A DNA stretch of 64,000 nucleotides from Coprinopsis marcescibilis. Its lineage: Eukaryota; Basidiomycota; Agaricomycetes; Agaricales; Psathyrellaceae. Under the pieces are notes generated by a model that saw nothing but the letters and a program-made list of their open reading frames with translations, did no database searches and had not been told where the DNA came from. The stretch is from assembly GCA_004369085.1 (NCBI GenBank), contig ML210241.1, positions 43,029 through 107,028 on the forward strand. The letters are read 5' to 3'. Within the stretch, counting starts at the first letter, position 1. The number at the start of each line of letters is the position of its first letter. Shown here piece by piece: positions 14,201-25,585 of the stretch. The translations under genes were made by a program, and so were the position numbers.

Positions 14201-14679
14201 AGGTAAATGGGGTGGGGGTCCCGCAAGTACTGTAGAGACCATGCTGTGACAATGGTGCATGCTTTCGGAAGACTTAAATGAGATCCTTGTGACTGGTTCA
14301 GCATTGAACTTTGGCGCGATCGCATTGGGCCTGAGGGGGCTTGATGACTTTCTCGCACAAGGAACAGCAGGTAAGGCATAGATATTCGGTTTTCACGCCC
14401 AATTGCGGCTACTACACTGGGCCTGGCTTGAGCGCAATAACTCAAATTAAGGCGACCAGGGAATAGTAACATATAAACATTATTTTACACTAGTTGTTTG
14501 CAAAGGTTTTCCCCTGTGATCTCACCATATTGATATATTTGAAAAGCTGTCCATGCCATACGGTCGCTCAAGCGCTCAAGCTCAGCCCATCAATGGGCCT
14601 GTGACAACGATAATTGTTCCTGTATATGCACTGAAATTTTGGGTTCATATTCTGAAGGGTGGCAAGGACCCAACCAAGT

Positions 14680-15010
14680 GGCTGCCTGATCGATGTTCTT
14701 CATCGGAGTCGGATAGGGTCATAGTGAAGCCCTCAACGGTGCTAGATCAAGCCATCAGTAATCAAATAACTTGTGTTTCGTCCCGATTAAACTTCAGATT
14801 CCTGCCCGGAAGAGCTCAGATTGGCTGTTGTTCACTCTTGACTCTTAAACTTCTTGGCGCTTGTCTCAGTATTATATCGAGCACTATATGAACACCGCCA
14901 TCAATTATATTCTAGAGCTCCTGAAATGCTTCTACGAGGGAGGGTATGAAGTAAACGGCTGTGACGGATATAGTAAGGCCTTGCTGTGGACATGAACGAC
15001 CGTTGTGTTT
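14680..15010. repeat. Diverged local repeat R, copy 3
   Basis: Lines up with 12150-12480 over about 320 bp: GTCGGATAGGGTC, GTGAAGCCCTC, TGCCCGGAAGAG, GGCGCTTGTCT, GAACACCGC, AAACGGCTGTG. It ends about 280 bp before the start of the gene at 15291, so it may contribute to that gene's upstream region. Confidence 0.6.
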
Positions 15011-15290
15011 TGTGATAATTGCCGTGTCTGTGTGCGAGGACTTCTGTGTCAATGTGACCACTGACAGGTTTGGCTTGTGTTGGGCAACTTGGACAAGAAC
15101 CTTCGCTTTTCAGATCTGAGATTGTTTCCTCTGCTCTCGAGCACAATTTTGAGCCTCATGGCGAATATTCCTATTCTGAATTAATCGTTTCTGCATTGCC
15201 TGAAGTCCCTTATATACTGGTTCTCGAGACGCCAAGTATCCTCATCTCCTTCCCTCTCAAAGTATACCTTACCAACCCATCGTCCTCGAC

Positions 15291-16780
15291 ATGAATACCC
15301 GCTCCATCACAAAGTCTGGTGCATCTGTTGCCCCTGGTAGCGCCAGTTTCGTCAGTGACCCTGATGTCGACGTCCTCTCCACGCTGGTTGAGGCCATCAG
15401 CATTGGAAACGAGCCGGATACATATGCTGTACGTGCCCTAGTTGAGCCAGGCGCGTTGCAGATGCATCGTTTTGCTGATGCACCGACCTGTAGAGATCGA
15501 CATTTTCGACAGTGCGCAGAGAGGATCTCATTAAGGTTGGGGTAGTCGTCCCAACCGGGAAACATGACTTGTCCATGTTCCCGGTCCTTAACAGGGAGAC
15601 TCTTAAAACCCTTATAGAGGGTTTCCACGAAGATTCTCAGCGACTTTCTGGGATTGACACAGAGCTTGAATCTCAAGGGAGAAAGAGAATGGATGCAGAG
15701 CTAAACATGTATTGCGAGACGGAGATGCAGATCATAAAGTTTGCAGAGGATCGCGAGTTGTTGACGGAGAACACTGGCACTCAGGTGAGAAAAGCCATTT
15801 ACGCAAGCCTTACACGCTCTCATTACGTCGTGTCCTAGAGCGAGGCAGTTGCGAGAATTCTCATCAACCCATTCGTATACGGAGCGATACGGTTTCTCAA
15901 GACTAGTGGAGTTCGCCATGTAATAAACTTTCCAGAGGTTACCGTCGCTTCTGAGCCAACTAATCCCGTCATTATCGAGGGGCCACATTCAAGTCTTTCT
16001 CTCACTGGGTCTGTTGATTACGCAATTGTTTCGTTAGAGAAAGAGCACTGGAAAACATTGAAAGGTAAGCATTGGTGCACTTTCTGTCTTTCCTTTGTTG
16101 AATCAGCGCTCCGTCTCTAGAGGAGTCGCTGGGTTGCGACAAGCCGGCCCTAATGAAATGCAACTCTCTCGTGGGGGTGGTCGAAAAGGGGCGGTTGGGT
16201 CGAGCAAATGCCCACGTCTCCATCTTGGAGGCCAAGCCATTGTTAGGGGTGGCATCCCCTGTCAAGTTGGACCTCTGCTTTGCCCAAGTCACCGCAGAGT
16301 GTATTGGGAGGTGAGATCCGAGAGTTTTTATTAACAATGCGCTCAGTTCTCACTGACATCATCTTTGCTTCGTGGACTTCAGCCATCGTTTCTTTACCCG
16401 GTGAGTAACAGGTTACATTCTGGACTCTGTATTGACTGCCGCCTAACATCGTGTCTTGTCACTAGCGGAGGTCCCGGTGTCACATGGATTATTGCTGATG
16501 GGTATAACTGGATTTTTGGGGTCTGCGTCAGCTTGCAGTTGCAGGGAAGGGAATCCAGAATCCAGATGAAGAGTGTTGTCATTGGGGTCGCCACTATTGA
16601 TGTCACTTCTGACGGAGACGGTGGAAACGGTATGTCTCCCGCAGATGTTATGAAGATCGTCACATACTGGGTAGGTCTTATCTTTGTTTTTGTGAAGTTC
16701 AATGGCAGCTGAACTTACGATTTTAGACTCTGGTTGAACCCAATATCATTTTGGATCTAGCGGAAGCGATCATTGGATAG
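15291..16780 (+). CDS. Uncharacterised protein with PD-(D/E)XK nuclease-like signature
   Basis: Seven exons give an intact 373-residue protein: 15291-15428, 15494-15784, 15839-16064, 16121-16310, 16383-16400, 16466-16670, 16727-16780. The N-terminus is Ser/Thr-rich. The C-terminal half has a helix with SEAVARILI, then SVDYAIVSLEKE (residues about 200), then HVSILEAKPLLG (about 255), then CFAQVTAECIG and GGPGVTWIIADGYNWIFGV. An Asp followed by a hydrophobic-x-E-x-K strand is the active-site pattern of the PD-(D/E)XK nuclease fold, and the gene at 25586-26820 shows the same order. The nuclease assignment is inference from motif order; activity is unproven. A TATATACT-like element lies near 15210. 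It converges with copy B, 155 bp away. Confidence 0.7.
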
Positions 16781-16935
16781 TGATACGGTGATACCAGCCT
16801 TCAAAAGGTTGAGATCTACGATTTGTCCTCGGGAACTTCAATATGCAGCCTGCTGGTGTGGATTCATAGATATATGCTACACATAGAAAGAAGGCAAACA
16901 ACGAAGTACTTTCAACATAGAGAATTATGACATTC

Positions 16936-18463
16936 TTAAATAACGGGCTGGCTACTAAGGTCGACTATATGGTACTGTAAAGTGTGTTCGTTGAATGTTT
17001 GAATACGGTTCAATGCTTCGTCGAAGTGAAAGTATGTGCAAACCCATTTCTTGTGTTGTTCAGGGATGATTCGTGCAATTCCAGCAAAGGGTATATCGTC
17101 GGGCCAGGAGTATTGGAGGACAAGATGAGAGCGATTGAAACCCGATGCGCCCTTTCGGTAACCGTACCATTGCAAGTTATCAGCACCAGCGAGCTTGTAT
17201 TTCCCCTGGACCAAGCGTACCACCTCGATCGGCCGATCAATATGTGTTCCTTGGGAAAAGCAAGGCAAAAGCATTCCGTAGAGGCCTCTGAGGGTGGGGA
17301 TAACGATCCGAATGGAATTTCGAATGAAGAAGTTGGTGCCTGTGCCAAACACGATTGGACAGTCAAACAATTTCATCCAGGCTGGTACTACGGAGAGAAC
17401 GCGTTGTCGTCGGGAAGGCGGAAGAGCATATGAGGGAGTTCCTTGCGCCAAGCTCCAGATTCCAACGCTCTGGTGATACACAACCATAATGCGAGATTCA
17501 GGTAGAAGCGTTAAGTTCTGCCAAAGGACGTCAGTTGTCTGGATTCAACAGATGCGAATGCGTGCAAACCCACTTCAGCTGGATCAATTGGTAAGTACAC
17601 GCGATGGTCTGGAAATGAACCTCTGTTAAGGCCGGCCCAGTTCACAACGACAACAGCGGGATTATTAGCCAACGTAGCTCCAGGCATGCCATAGGCAACC
17701 TTATCACCAAGGATAGCACAAGAGATAATAACCCCGTACGGATCCTCGTTAAAAGATGATAGCCTTTGACCTAGATATCCCACTAGCTCGCCGCCAACGA
17801 CCTGAGGCAAAAGTGTCCATACTTCGATGACAGTTTCCCGAACATCTGGAGACATGGTTTCATAGCTATGCCACGCCAATACCAGATTCAGGGACCGCGG
17901 AAACCATTGGTCCTCCAACGCTTCACACTTGAGAAAGTCGCTGTTGCGAGGGAAGAGCGGTTCAAAGGAGAAGTTCATGTCGACCTCATACCTCGTCAAG
18001 GAGTCGTAAAATGGTGATTGAATCAGCAAGATTGGCGGGGCATTGGAAACATTTTGGGGATCCTGGTAGTAAACACTGCCTTCATGTGCCGAGTACAGCA
18101 TGAAGCGACCACCAGGGATCGTACCGAGCTTTTTGTGTTCTTTGATGTTTACTTGGAGTGTCGACGTCTGTGGCGGGGAGAATTCGTCCGAGAAGTCGCG
18201 CACGTCTCGAAACCAGCCCGTGATGAGAGCTTCCAGTTCGCTCGACGCGCAGTGTTCCAAAGGTTTTGGCAGAAGGAAAGGCCTTGGGAAAACCGTTAGG
18301 TAGTATCGGTGAAGCAAAGCGACCCAGACGGATCTCGCTTGTGATGTCGAGTGCAGAACTTTGCAACACTGAAAGCACAGGCATTAGATTACGTCGAACG
18401 CCGTAATGTAAGAACACTCACGCGTCGCATCCTTAGGATGTCACTCCACTCGGAAAACTCCAT
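16936..18463 (-). CDS. Repeated F-box-like family, copy B (best preserved)
   Basis: Three exons (18422-18463, 17574-18368, 16936-17517) give 472 residues with no break. The N-terminus is F-box-like: an LPEELIIAVMEFSEWSDIL segment, then CCKVL and VWVALLHRYY. The remainder is a large domain of alternating hydrophobic strands (SFEPLFP, EALEDQWFPRSLNLVL, VIEVWTLLPQVVGGELVGYL, CAILGDKVAYGMPG, WYGYRKGASGF, VLQYSWPDDIPFAGIA) that could form a beta-propeller; no named domain is certain. The family start codon seen in copy D (ATG at 48487) reads ATC here (18508), so translation would have to begin 15 codons later at 18463 inside the F-box. Either function is altered or the copy is becoming a pseudogene. 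Confidence 0.65.
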
Positions 18464-18615
18464 GACCGCAATGATGAGTTCCTCTGGTAGACTGGTAATG
18501 TTGGTGATCTTAACCTATATCCGACTGTTTAAGCCTCCAATGCCTCAGGCAGACTTGATTCTGTGCTCACCGTTGTGGTATTACGCGACAGTGAACGTTG
18601 GTGTCGGCCTCCGAG

Positions 18616-18720
18616 CCATGAAGAGATTGTCCCAATGACATGGCTGGCCAAGGACCAAGGCACAGTAGCCATAATCCACAGGCTCTGGGTGCTACGTATG
18701 TTGATTGATAACCACAGGAT
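18616..18720 (-). promoter_or_regulatory. Conserved upstream block, copy B
   Basis: Matches the blocks before copies A and D. The CCAAT pair here is imperfect: ATTGTCCCAAT at 18626-18636. It lies about 120 bp before the ancestral start position (18508). Confidence 0.4.
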
Positions 18721-18739
18721 TCCCTCTGAGTGGGATGAA

Positions 18740-19330
18740 CAGCGTACTAAGCACACCGCGATGGCGGACCCCAACCAACATTTAAAGTTCTCACGAGTTA
18801 TACATAGACCCGCGTCTCCGAGTCAGCGGCCGGGATCCCAGCCTCTGCCACCGCTGAATGGCACAATTCCAACGCGACTTTGATACGGACTAAAGCCATG
18901 TTTATAGTCACGGTGAGTAACAACATCAACGTACGACGATGTGACTTTTGAAAATGCCCTTACGCAAAAATTCAAATAGTGCGATCGCGGTCATGAGCGT
19001 CCTGGAAGATTTATTCCTCGCGAATTCAAGGTCAATTCCATTTCTCTAGCTGAAGACCACGAGGACGAGCTTCCATTGCGACGGGCATGTGACTATGGCA
19101 TCGAGTATATGCCTCTTTCACACAAGCGGCCACGCCCTCGATGGCTTGATGATGGGCAAATCAAACGCGAATCGAGAATAGCTAGAGTTTATAAGTCTGG
19201 GGACATACCCTTTTTCCTGTCTCCGGTTGTGACCGCACGCGAAGAGCCACGTTGATCACCGCTATTCGATTGTTTTCATAATCCAGTGGAATATAGCAAG
19301 ATGTTCAAGAGCGGTACGTATCAACAGTCG
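18740..19330. repeat. Upstream flank of copy B, paralogous to 13200-13860
   Basis: Ordered short matches with the flank of copy A, in the same orientation, interrupted by indels. No gene is seen. Together with the coding parts it shows that A and B come from one duplicated segment that included upstream DNA. Confidence 0.5.
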
Positions 19331-19511
19331 ACCGTAGTGTGGGATAGAGCCAGTCTTGAATAGTGAGTAGTGTTGATGAGATTATTTAACAGCACAGTGC
19401 GTTGTCATCTTGTTGTAGTGTCGGATAGTGTGTAAAAGGCGAGGGGAGAAGGATGCATGAGGAAGGTAGATATAAAGTAAATATAATGTCGATTGGAGGT
19501 TGAAAAGCGCG

Positions 19512-20853
19512 TCACCGCACGTAGTACGCGGGTTGTCGGGGCGGGGTCCAAGTCGGGTGTCGCGAAGAGCCTTTCAAAAATTCTCTGAACCTCCGGAAAT
19601 GTCTCTGGAACATGGTTTACTTGTCAGATTCAAATCTCGACTCCGCGCAACCTAGCAACTCACCCGGAATATTCTTCGCCAATGTGGTACCGGCGCGTCG
19701 TTCAGAAAGTCGTATGTATCATCAGACATCATGCTGGACGTCCATCCAGAACGAAACGTTTCCGTTCTGCTGATTTCGCTGATGTCTGAACGGGCTGAAG
19801 GGGGAGGGCGCGGGTAGCGTTTTTGAAGCCGGCGAGGGGGTAGTGTCGCAATGCTTCCAGCTTCTGATATGGTAAACGACGATCTTTCCTCCATCACCTA
19901 CAACGTGTAATGAGCATCTCCCTATCTGAACACGACGAAAACATGCTTACCGGTGACAAGAGGCTATATGAAAGTGGGGATGACGGGGCCGATACTGAGC
20001 GAGCCGACCATGTGGAGGTAGTGGATATCTTGCGAGAGCGAAGTGGGGGAACATCGTCCTCTGACTGTGACTTGTGTTTAGTACAAGGACACCATGATAC
20101 CGCCTGTAGGCACCATACCTCGCTTCTACATTCGTAGCTCGCAGGTCCATTGTAAGGGTGGGCAGCGTACAGCTGTCTTCGCGACATCGTGTAAGGGTGG
20201 CTGGAGCTTTGCTGAGAAACAGAGAAAACCCTGGAGGAGAGAAGGCCCTGAGAAAGGCTGGCAAGTCTGGAAAACGACTGCTCACTCTAATATGCGAAAC
20301 CATGGCAGCACCGACGAATCCCCTCTTGACAAAGATTAATGAAAATGCCCGGATCCAGCCCACGCCGACGGAGATAAGAGCCTCGCACAGTAGCCTGCCA
20401 GGGTGTTAGTCCTCCGGAAAGCTCTTCTTGAGTCGTACTCCGAGACGAGGGTGTGATTGTCGGTTGAGAAGCGGCAGTATAGTCACCAGGATGAGCCAAA
20501 AAGTGGTTCTTGAGGGGACGATCAGGGAAGGATGTGGATAAGCGTAGCAATTGCCTTCGTAGCAGCGCAATAGCCGGTCGGCCCCACAGTCCCATACTGC
20601 CAATCTTTGACAACCATTTAACCGATTCGGTTCAACTTCGCATGCCATAGGCCATTGAACGCGGCAGTTCCTCGACATCAGCGACAATCGACTGTTCACC
20701 GAGGGACCTAGATTCCATTGGTGACGAAGAGACTCACGACGGTTACGATAGGTACCGTTAGACACGGTCATATCTACACCTCGGTTCGAGTATCCAGGAG
20801 GCGTTGAGAGCGCGAACATCGTCGGTGTGAATACAGCAGGTAGCTGTAGCCAT
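19512..20853 (-). CDS. Unrecognised multi-exon gene with Ser-rich tail
   Basis: The 3' half is well supported: exons ending at 19951, 19664-19897 and 19512-19604 join in phase, with stop at 19512-19514. They encode a Ser/Thr/Arg-rich tail (KHKSQSEDDVPPLRSRK, then SSPLSYSLLSP, VMEERSSFTISEAGS, PHWRRIFR, RHFRRFREFLK) ending WTPPRQPAYYVR. Upstream, minus-strand frames between 20080 and 20853 include hydrophobic stretches (for example TFWLILVTILPLL) and a possible start MATATCCIHTDD at 20853, but the splicing there is not resolved. A membrane protein with a cytosolic Ser-rich tail is possible. I do not recognise a family. It is divergent from TIM8, about 215 bp apart. Confidence 0.45.
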
Positions 20854-21068
20854 TTTCTGCCGATTACAACTAGTATCTCCGTCAAACCTTTAGGTTATCC
20901 CTGGGCCTATTCGCGTTTTAGTAGGAAAATCTCTGATAATTCTGCTGGCATGGTGGTAGGAGAGATGGATGATGGTAGGAATTTGGGCACCGCTGTTGCA
21001 CCGTTACGTCGCCGCCGACCAGTTTTCCCACAACCCTTTTCTTCCTCGACCGCCACGTACCGCACACA

Positions 21069-21492
21069 ATGGCCGATTTGTCTGGAACCTTTGACGCTGC
21101 GACCCAGGTATGCGCATTGTAAACTCCGTTTAAGCCAGGCTAACCATATATCTCGTCGTTGCAGAAGGAACTGGGAGAGTTTGTTCAGACGGAGCTGGCC
21201 AAGGTCGGTGGTATTCTCACTAGGGGAATTTGACGTGTATTGAGGCCTGTTCGTAGCGCCGAGTTCAAGCGAGCATACAGAGGTTTACGTCCCTGTGCTG
21301 GGATAAGTATGTTTGAAGGCACCCAATCGCTGTTGTCTAGCTGACCTATCTATTAGATGCATCACATCCTCCAGCCAGCTCTCGCGGTCAGAGGAGAGCT
21401 GTATAGCCAATTGTGTCGATAGGTTCATGGACGCCAGCCTATTTATCGTATCTCAGGTCGAAGAAAAGCAAAGGCGAAACCAGATGTCATGA
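21069..21492 (+). CDS. TIM8: Mitochondrial import small Tim protein Tim8
   Basis: Four exons (21069-21107, 21165-21203, 21257-21306, 21357-21492) encode 87 residues, the usual size of Tim8. The protein starts MADLSGTFDAATQKELGEF and carries the twin CX3C motifs CWDKC and CIANC, 13 residues apart, with the family block LSRSEESCIANCVDRFMDAS. Small Tims form disulfide-bonded hairpins; Tim8 pairs with Tim13 as a hexameric chaperone in the intermembrane space that passes hydrophobic precursors to the TIM22/TIM23 machineries. All key cysteines are present and the frame is intact. Confidence 0.96.
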
Positions 21493-22509
21493 ATGCCCAT
21501 GTTCCAACAAATTCCAGGACAATCGTATGCGCGCTCGATTCCAATGAATCAAAAGTAACCCTAGACTTTCGCTACGCCTCCGAAATCTAATCATCATCTT
21601 TGCTGCCCCTAAACAAGAAACGAACTTCACTTCTTGTCCTCTTTTCGTCAAAGTGTGCCCGATCGAGAAGACAAGATTCATGGTTCAAGTTCCAGGCTGG
21701 AAGAAATAATCGTCAATAGGGAGGTTGCCATAGAGTCCTTGGGATTCGACAGCGGCCTGGGGCCCTACTGACTTGTTACCCCGCCAAAGGTTACCAAGTC
21801 TTCGCAACGTCGTTTCTTGTGAGCCAGCAACAGAGTTGGGTTCGCAAGAGTCATCCGTCGCCCAGTATTCAACGGTGTCGTTACCGACCTTGCATCATTG
21901 CTTTCCACTTACGCGGAATATCCCACCAGGAACCCAATAGCCCACACCTGACTTTCGCTCATTCCTGTCGATGAATGGCCAAAGCACGGACGTCTCGAAT
22001 TGCCACCCTTTCCGCACTCAATTAGCCCGTTTCCGTGTGAATTTCGAAGCTATTTCGAAGCTACTGTTATTGCTCAGGGTGAGTTGTGCTAATTCCTTTC
22101 GCGTCGCTTTGTTCTTGTTCTTGATCGTGATGACCTGCGGTGTCCCAGGGTATTTATGCCACATCAATCGTGTTCAGAACCTTTATTTGCACCTAGAGCT
22201 AAAAAGATTGCAACGCCTCAATCCAAGTGGGGGCATTACAATAAATGACAATGTATACCCCCGTGGTTTCCTCTATCATTCAACGCACCATCCCTCGTTG
22301 AAAGTGCTCGTTTCCATCTGGATGGCTTGTCATCTTGTGCAGCTGTTGGATCCGCGGCGACGCGTTTGGAATGCTTAGGCTCCTCCTATCCACGCTTGGA
22401 TCGTGTGGCTTGCCTCAACCTCCGTTGGTGTCTCCCGCGTGTATACAAAGCGCCACTCATCGTTGTCTGGGGAGCACGGTCAAAGCTCTTGGTCAGCCAC
22501 TAGGGTGCC
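21493..22509. other. Intergenic region, no recognised gene
   Basis: A 135-codon plus-strand frame at 21971-22378 has a hydrophobic stretch but no family match that I can name and no splice partners; I do not call it. A short direct repeat TTTCGAAGCTA occurs twice in tandem near 22045-22070. Confidence 0.4.
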
Positions 22510-22517
22510 TATAAATA
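22510..22517 (+). promoter_or_regulatory. TATA box of F-box gene
   Basis: TATAAATA lies 47 bp before the ATG at 22564 and is followed by a CT-rich stretch (CCCTCCTCCTCTC), a typical fungal core promoter arrangement. Confidence 0.6.
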
Positions 22518-22563
22518 GCTGTACGCGGTCCCTCCTCCTCTCATACCATATTTCCCCACAGCC

Positions 22564-24410
22564 ATGCAGGTGAAAGAACTCCAAAGCAGCAGTATGTATA
22601 TTTCACCTCTAACACGTTGTTCGAGCCTGATTCGTCTTTCCCGTAGGCAACAGCCTTCAAGATCGAGTACTTAAAATCCCAGAACTCTTAGAGATGATTT
22701 TCAAGTCCCTCATTCGTCAGGTCACGAATGCAGAACATTCAAGGGTAGCCCTCGAACAGGGTGGGCATGCAGGATTCGGACACCCTGTAGACTGTACCTG
22801 CGATAACATCCTCATGAATGAGTTCTCCAGGCTCGCCCGCGTCAATGGCGCATTCTTTGGCGGGTCGATCCCATTTATTTGGAAGCATATGAGGGACCTT
22901 CAGCCGCTCATTCCACTTTTGCCCGAGCCCACCAGAGTCGATACGGAGGTATGTTCCATTGGTATATCGCATTTTCTAACTGCTGATCACATTGCAGGTT
23001 AGCCGTCGAGAAAGTGCGTCCAGCGAATGGAAGCGTTTCCAACTGTATTCCAGCCAAATTGAGTGCTTGACGTTTGAAGATTCGGAACTGGAAACATTTG
23101 GTCCGCAATATCGTTCCATCTTTTTGCAGTACTCCCGAGCGAAAGAGTTCTTCCCCAAACTCAAGTCTATTAATTTGTCTTCGACCCATGTTCTCCCTCA
23201 ATTCTTGGCTTCTCTACCTCAATTGCACCACATCGATTTTGACTTCAGTCAAGACGGGCCGGAGGAACAAGTCTACATCACAACCACGACGCGTTGCCTC
23301 GTAGGGAAGCAGCTGGGTAGTTTGTTGGTCAAGCTCTCCCTTTCCCAGCAGCCCATCTCGAATATCTCCAAGCTCACGAACTTGAAGCTGCTCCACATCA
23401 AGATCGGGAGCTCCCTCCGGGCCGATGATCTCTCGCTTCTCAGTCTATTGCCAAAGCTCACTGATTTGACGATTGAACACGTCGATGACCAGCATATCTT
23501 CCCCCTCGTGGTCCACAACGTCGCCCAAAAGTCTTTTCCAGCAAGACCGTGCACCCAGCCATCGTTGAAATCCCTGACCATCCAGGGCGATGGCTACGCT
23601 CAGCATTTGATCGCGTGTAGCATCTCGCCTGGTAACCTTACCTCGTTGCACCTCCGCGTCACCCACACTGCCCGGTACCCCGACCGAATTTTCTCGCTCT
23701 ACCACGCCCTTCGCTTCCATGCCATCAGGAACACCCAGTTAGAGGAACTTGAAGTGTCGTGCCACAAGATGGAACTTGTCGACAAGGTGGTCATGGACGG
23801 TATCCGTCAGAGGACCGTTGTTGACGCCAACATCTTCCTTGCCCCGCTCTCCAAGCTGACGATGCTCAAGAGGCTACACTGGGATTCCGCTCCGGCCATC
23901 GACCTTTTCCTGGTGCAAAAGATCTGTGACAACCTTCGGCACCTGAAGAACCTCGAAGATCTGTGGCTTGATGTGGGGCCGTTCGGGCGCAGGGAGGCCA
24001 ACAGTTACTACCCACCCTTGCAGTGCCTCGAGAACCTTTGTCGCTACAATACCGAGCTCAAACTGGCGAGGGTTCTGGTCGACCTGTCCCAGATCCCCAC
24101 CACGCCACCGCGAATCCAGCCAGGAAGCAAGCTGCGCATGCTATACATCGAATCGAATGTGTTCATGACTAGCGACCACTCGGACAGATCGATGGCAATG
24201 GCAGAGTACCTTGATACACTGTTCCCGGTGTTGGAATCCCTGAGCTCGCATGAGGAAACTCTTCTTGAGATGGCTGGGTATAATACCCAGGTTTGGCACG
24301 AGGTTAGAAAATTGCTAGCAATGTACCAGGGGGATCGCAAAAAGGCTTTGATATGTGGCCCGTCTTCAGATTCCGAGAGCGATAGCGACGACGAGGAGAC
24401 GTCCGGGTAA
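22564..24410 (+). CDS. F-box protein with C-terminal repeat-like region
   Basis: Three exons (22564-22591, 22647-22948, 22998-24410) give an intact 580-residue protein. Residues about 10-100 form an F-box-like region (VLKIPELLEMIFKSLI and FSRLARVNGAFFGGSIPFIW). The rest alternates Leu-rich segments with strands in an LRR-like manner (IECLTFEDSELE, KLKSINLSSTHVLPQFL, LTDLTIEHVDD, LKSLTIQGDG, NLEDLWLDVGPF). It ends in an acidic tail (SSDSESDSDDEETSG). Such proteins are expected to recruit substrates to an SCF ubiquitin ligase. The target is unknown. It is one of at least five F-box genes in the window. Confidence 0.8.
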
Positions 24411-24879
24411 TTTATATTAGGGCTCATTCTTTCGACACATGATAGATGATAGGATGACTTTGTCTTGTAGGTAAATTCTCTTTGAATGCTTCTCTTAGTA
24501 TCATAGCTACTTCCTGTTACAGTGATAATATAAGAATTCCTTCTAACTCACAAGTCGCGACGATTCGGTTAGCCAGTGAGTCCGGATCATATGCGAAGCT
24601 GGGCTAACAATAAATACCAATGCCGGTAATTTCACATCGATGATCGACCATGTTACGATTATGCCGGTAAAGACTATTCTACGACCAGTACGTAAGTGTC
24701 CAGCTTCTCTTTTGCGGTCGCTTCGCGAGCCTTATTTACCAAACAACTACTAAACCTGGCTAATCATCGGCGCTTTGTGGCTTATATCTGCGGGCGTATT
24801 GGATAGAATCTCTGGGTCTCTCTACTCCGGGTGATTATGCCGTCGAAAGTATTTCGTCGTTGATGCCAGATGGCCACCA

Positions 24880-24970
24880 CAAGCGTTTGATGGTAGGCTA
24901 TTCACAGCGACATGAAATTCTCCTTTGAACCACTCCTTCCCCCGCGACAGGACTTGACTCAATGAGCGAG
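24880..24970 (+). pseudogene. Short remnant of the repeated F-box-like family
   Basis: At 24912-24965 the plus strand reads MKFSFEPLLPPRQ before a stop, matching the SFEPLFPRD/SFEPLLPQD segment of copies B, C and D. Only this small piece is recognisable; the surrounding 24411-25140 otherwise shows no gene. Confidence 0.5.
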
Positions 24971-25189
24971 TGATTTACTCGGTCCCTGAACGTTGATCTC
25001 TTGACTCGGAATTCGGACCTGAGAGCAGCTTTCACTCACCATGAGCTCTACCGTGACTGTAATTCTCGGACCCATGCGGCTAACCGGCGGCACCCAATGA
25101 CACTACCTTGCGCGATATCTGCCAAATATAGGGCCTAGGCCAATGAGGGCTTCGGATGATCTATTTCTCGTAGTAGAACCCAAAGACCT

Positions 25190-25390
25190 AAAAGTCTTCA
25201 GGAACATGACGTCCGGCTTTCAAAAGATCGATCAAGGCAAGAACCGCCGGCGAGGTATTCCATCACAATCCAGAGTTGTATGGGACCACGAACGACCCGC
25301 AGTATTTGGTCACGCAGTCCGAATTACATTGTTCCAGGTTGGCAATTTCTTGCTGGATTCCAGAGATATCGTCGTCCGAATGCGTATAGT
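25190..25390 (-). pseudogene. Fragment of a Ste20/GCK-type protein kinase
   Basis: The minus strand encodes DDDISGIQQEIANLEQC and CVTKYCGSF in one frame, then LWIVMEYLAGGSCLD in another, then LLKAGRHVPEDF in a third. These are consecutive parts of the N-lobe and hinge of a GCK/Sps1-type kinase (helix C, strands 4 and 5, hinge). The frame breaks include a 4-nt GATC duplication and a stop. Neither the glycine-rich loop nor the catalytic HRD/DFG segments are seen nearby. It is a decayed fragment. Confidence 0.6.
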
Positions 25391-25585
25391 GCCAGTGACG
25401 CATTTCAATGCCCGTAGTTGACCCTGTGGCCTGTCTCTGAACGCGTCCGCACGGTACCTGGGTGCCTATGTATCTGACTCAAAGTCCCAAGAAGCCGCTT
25501 TACGCGTCCGATATATCAACGTCGGTCCGATAGGACAAATATTAATCTCGTTCATTATCATAGAAATACAATATTTTACTCTGAT

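Noticed and set aside
21971..22378. 135-codon plus-strand open frame with a hydrophobic stretch
   Set aside because: No recognisable domain, start context or exon structure; it precedes the TATA-driven F-box gene and is probably promoter-side DNA.
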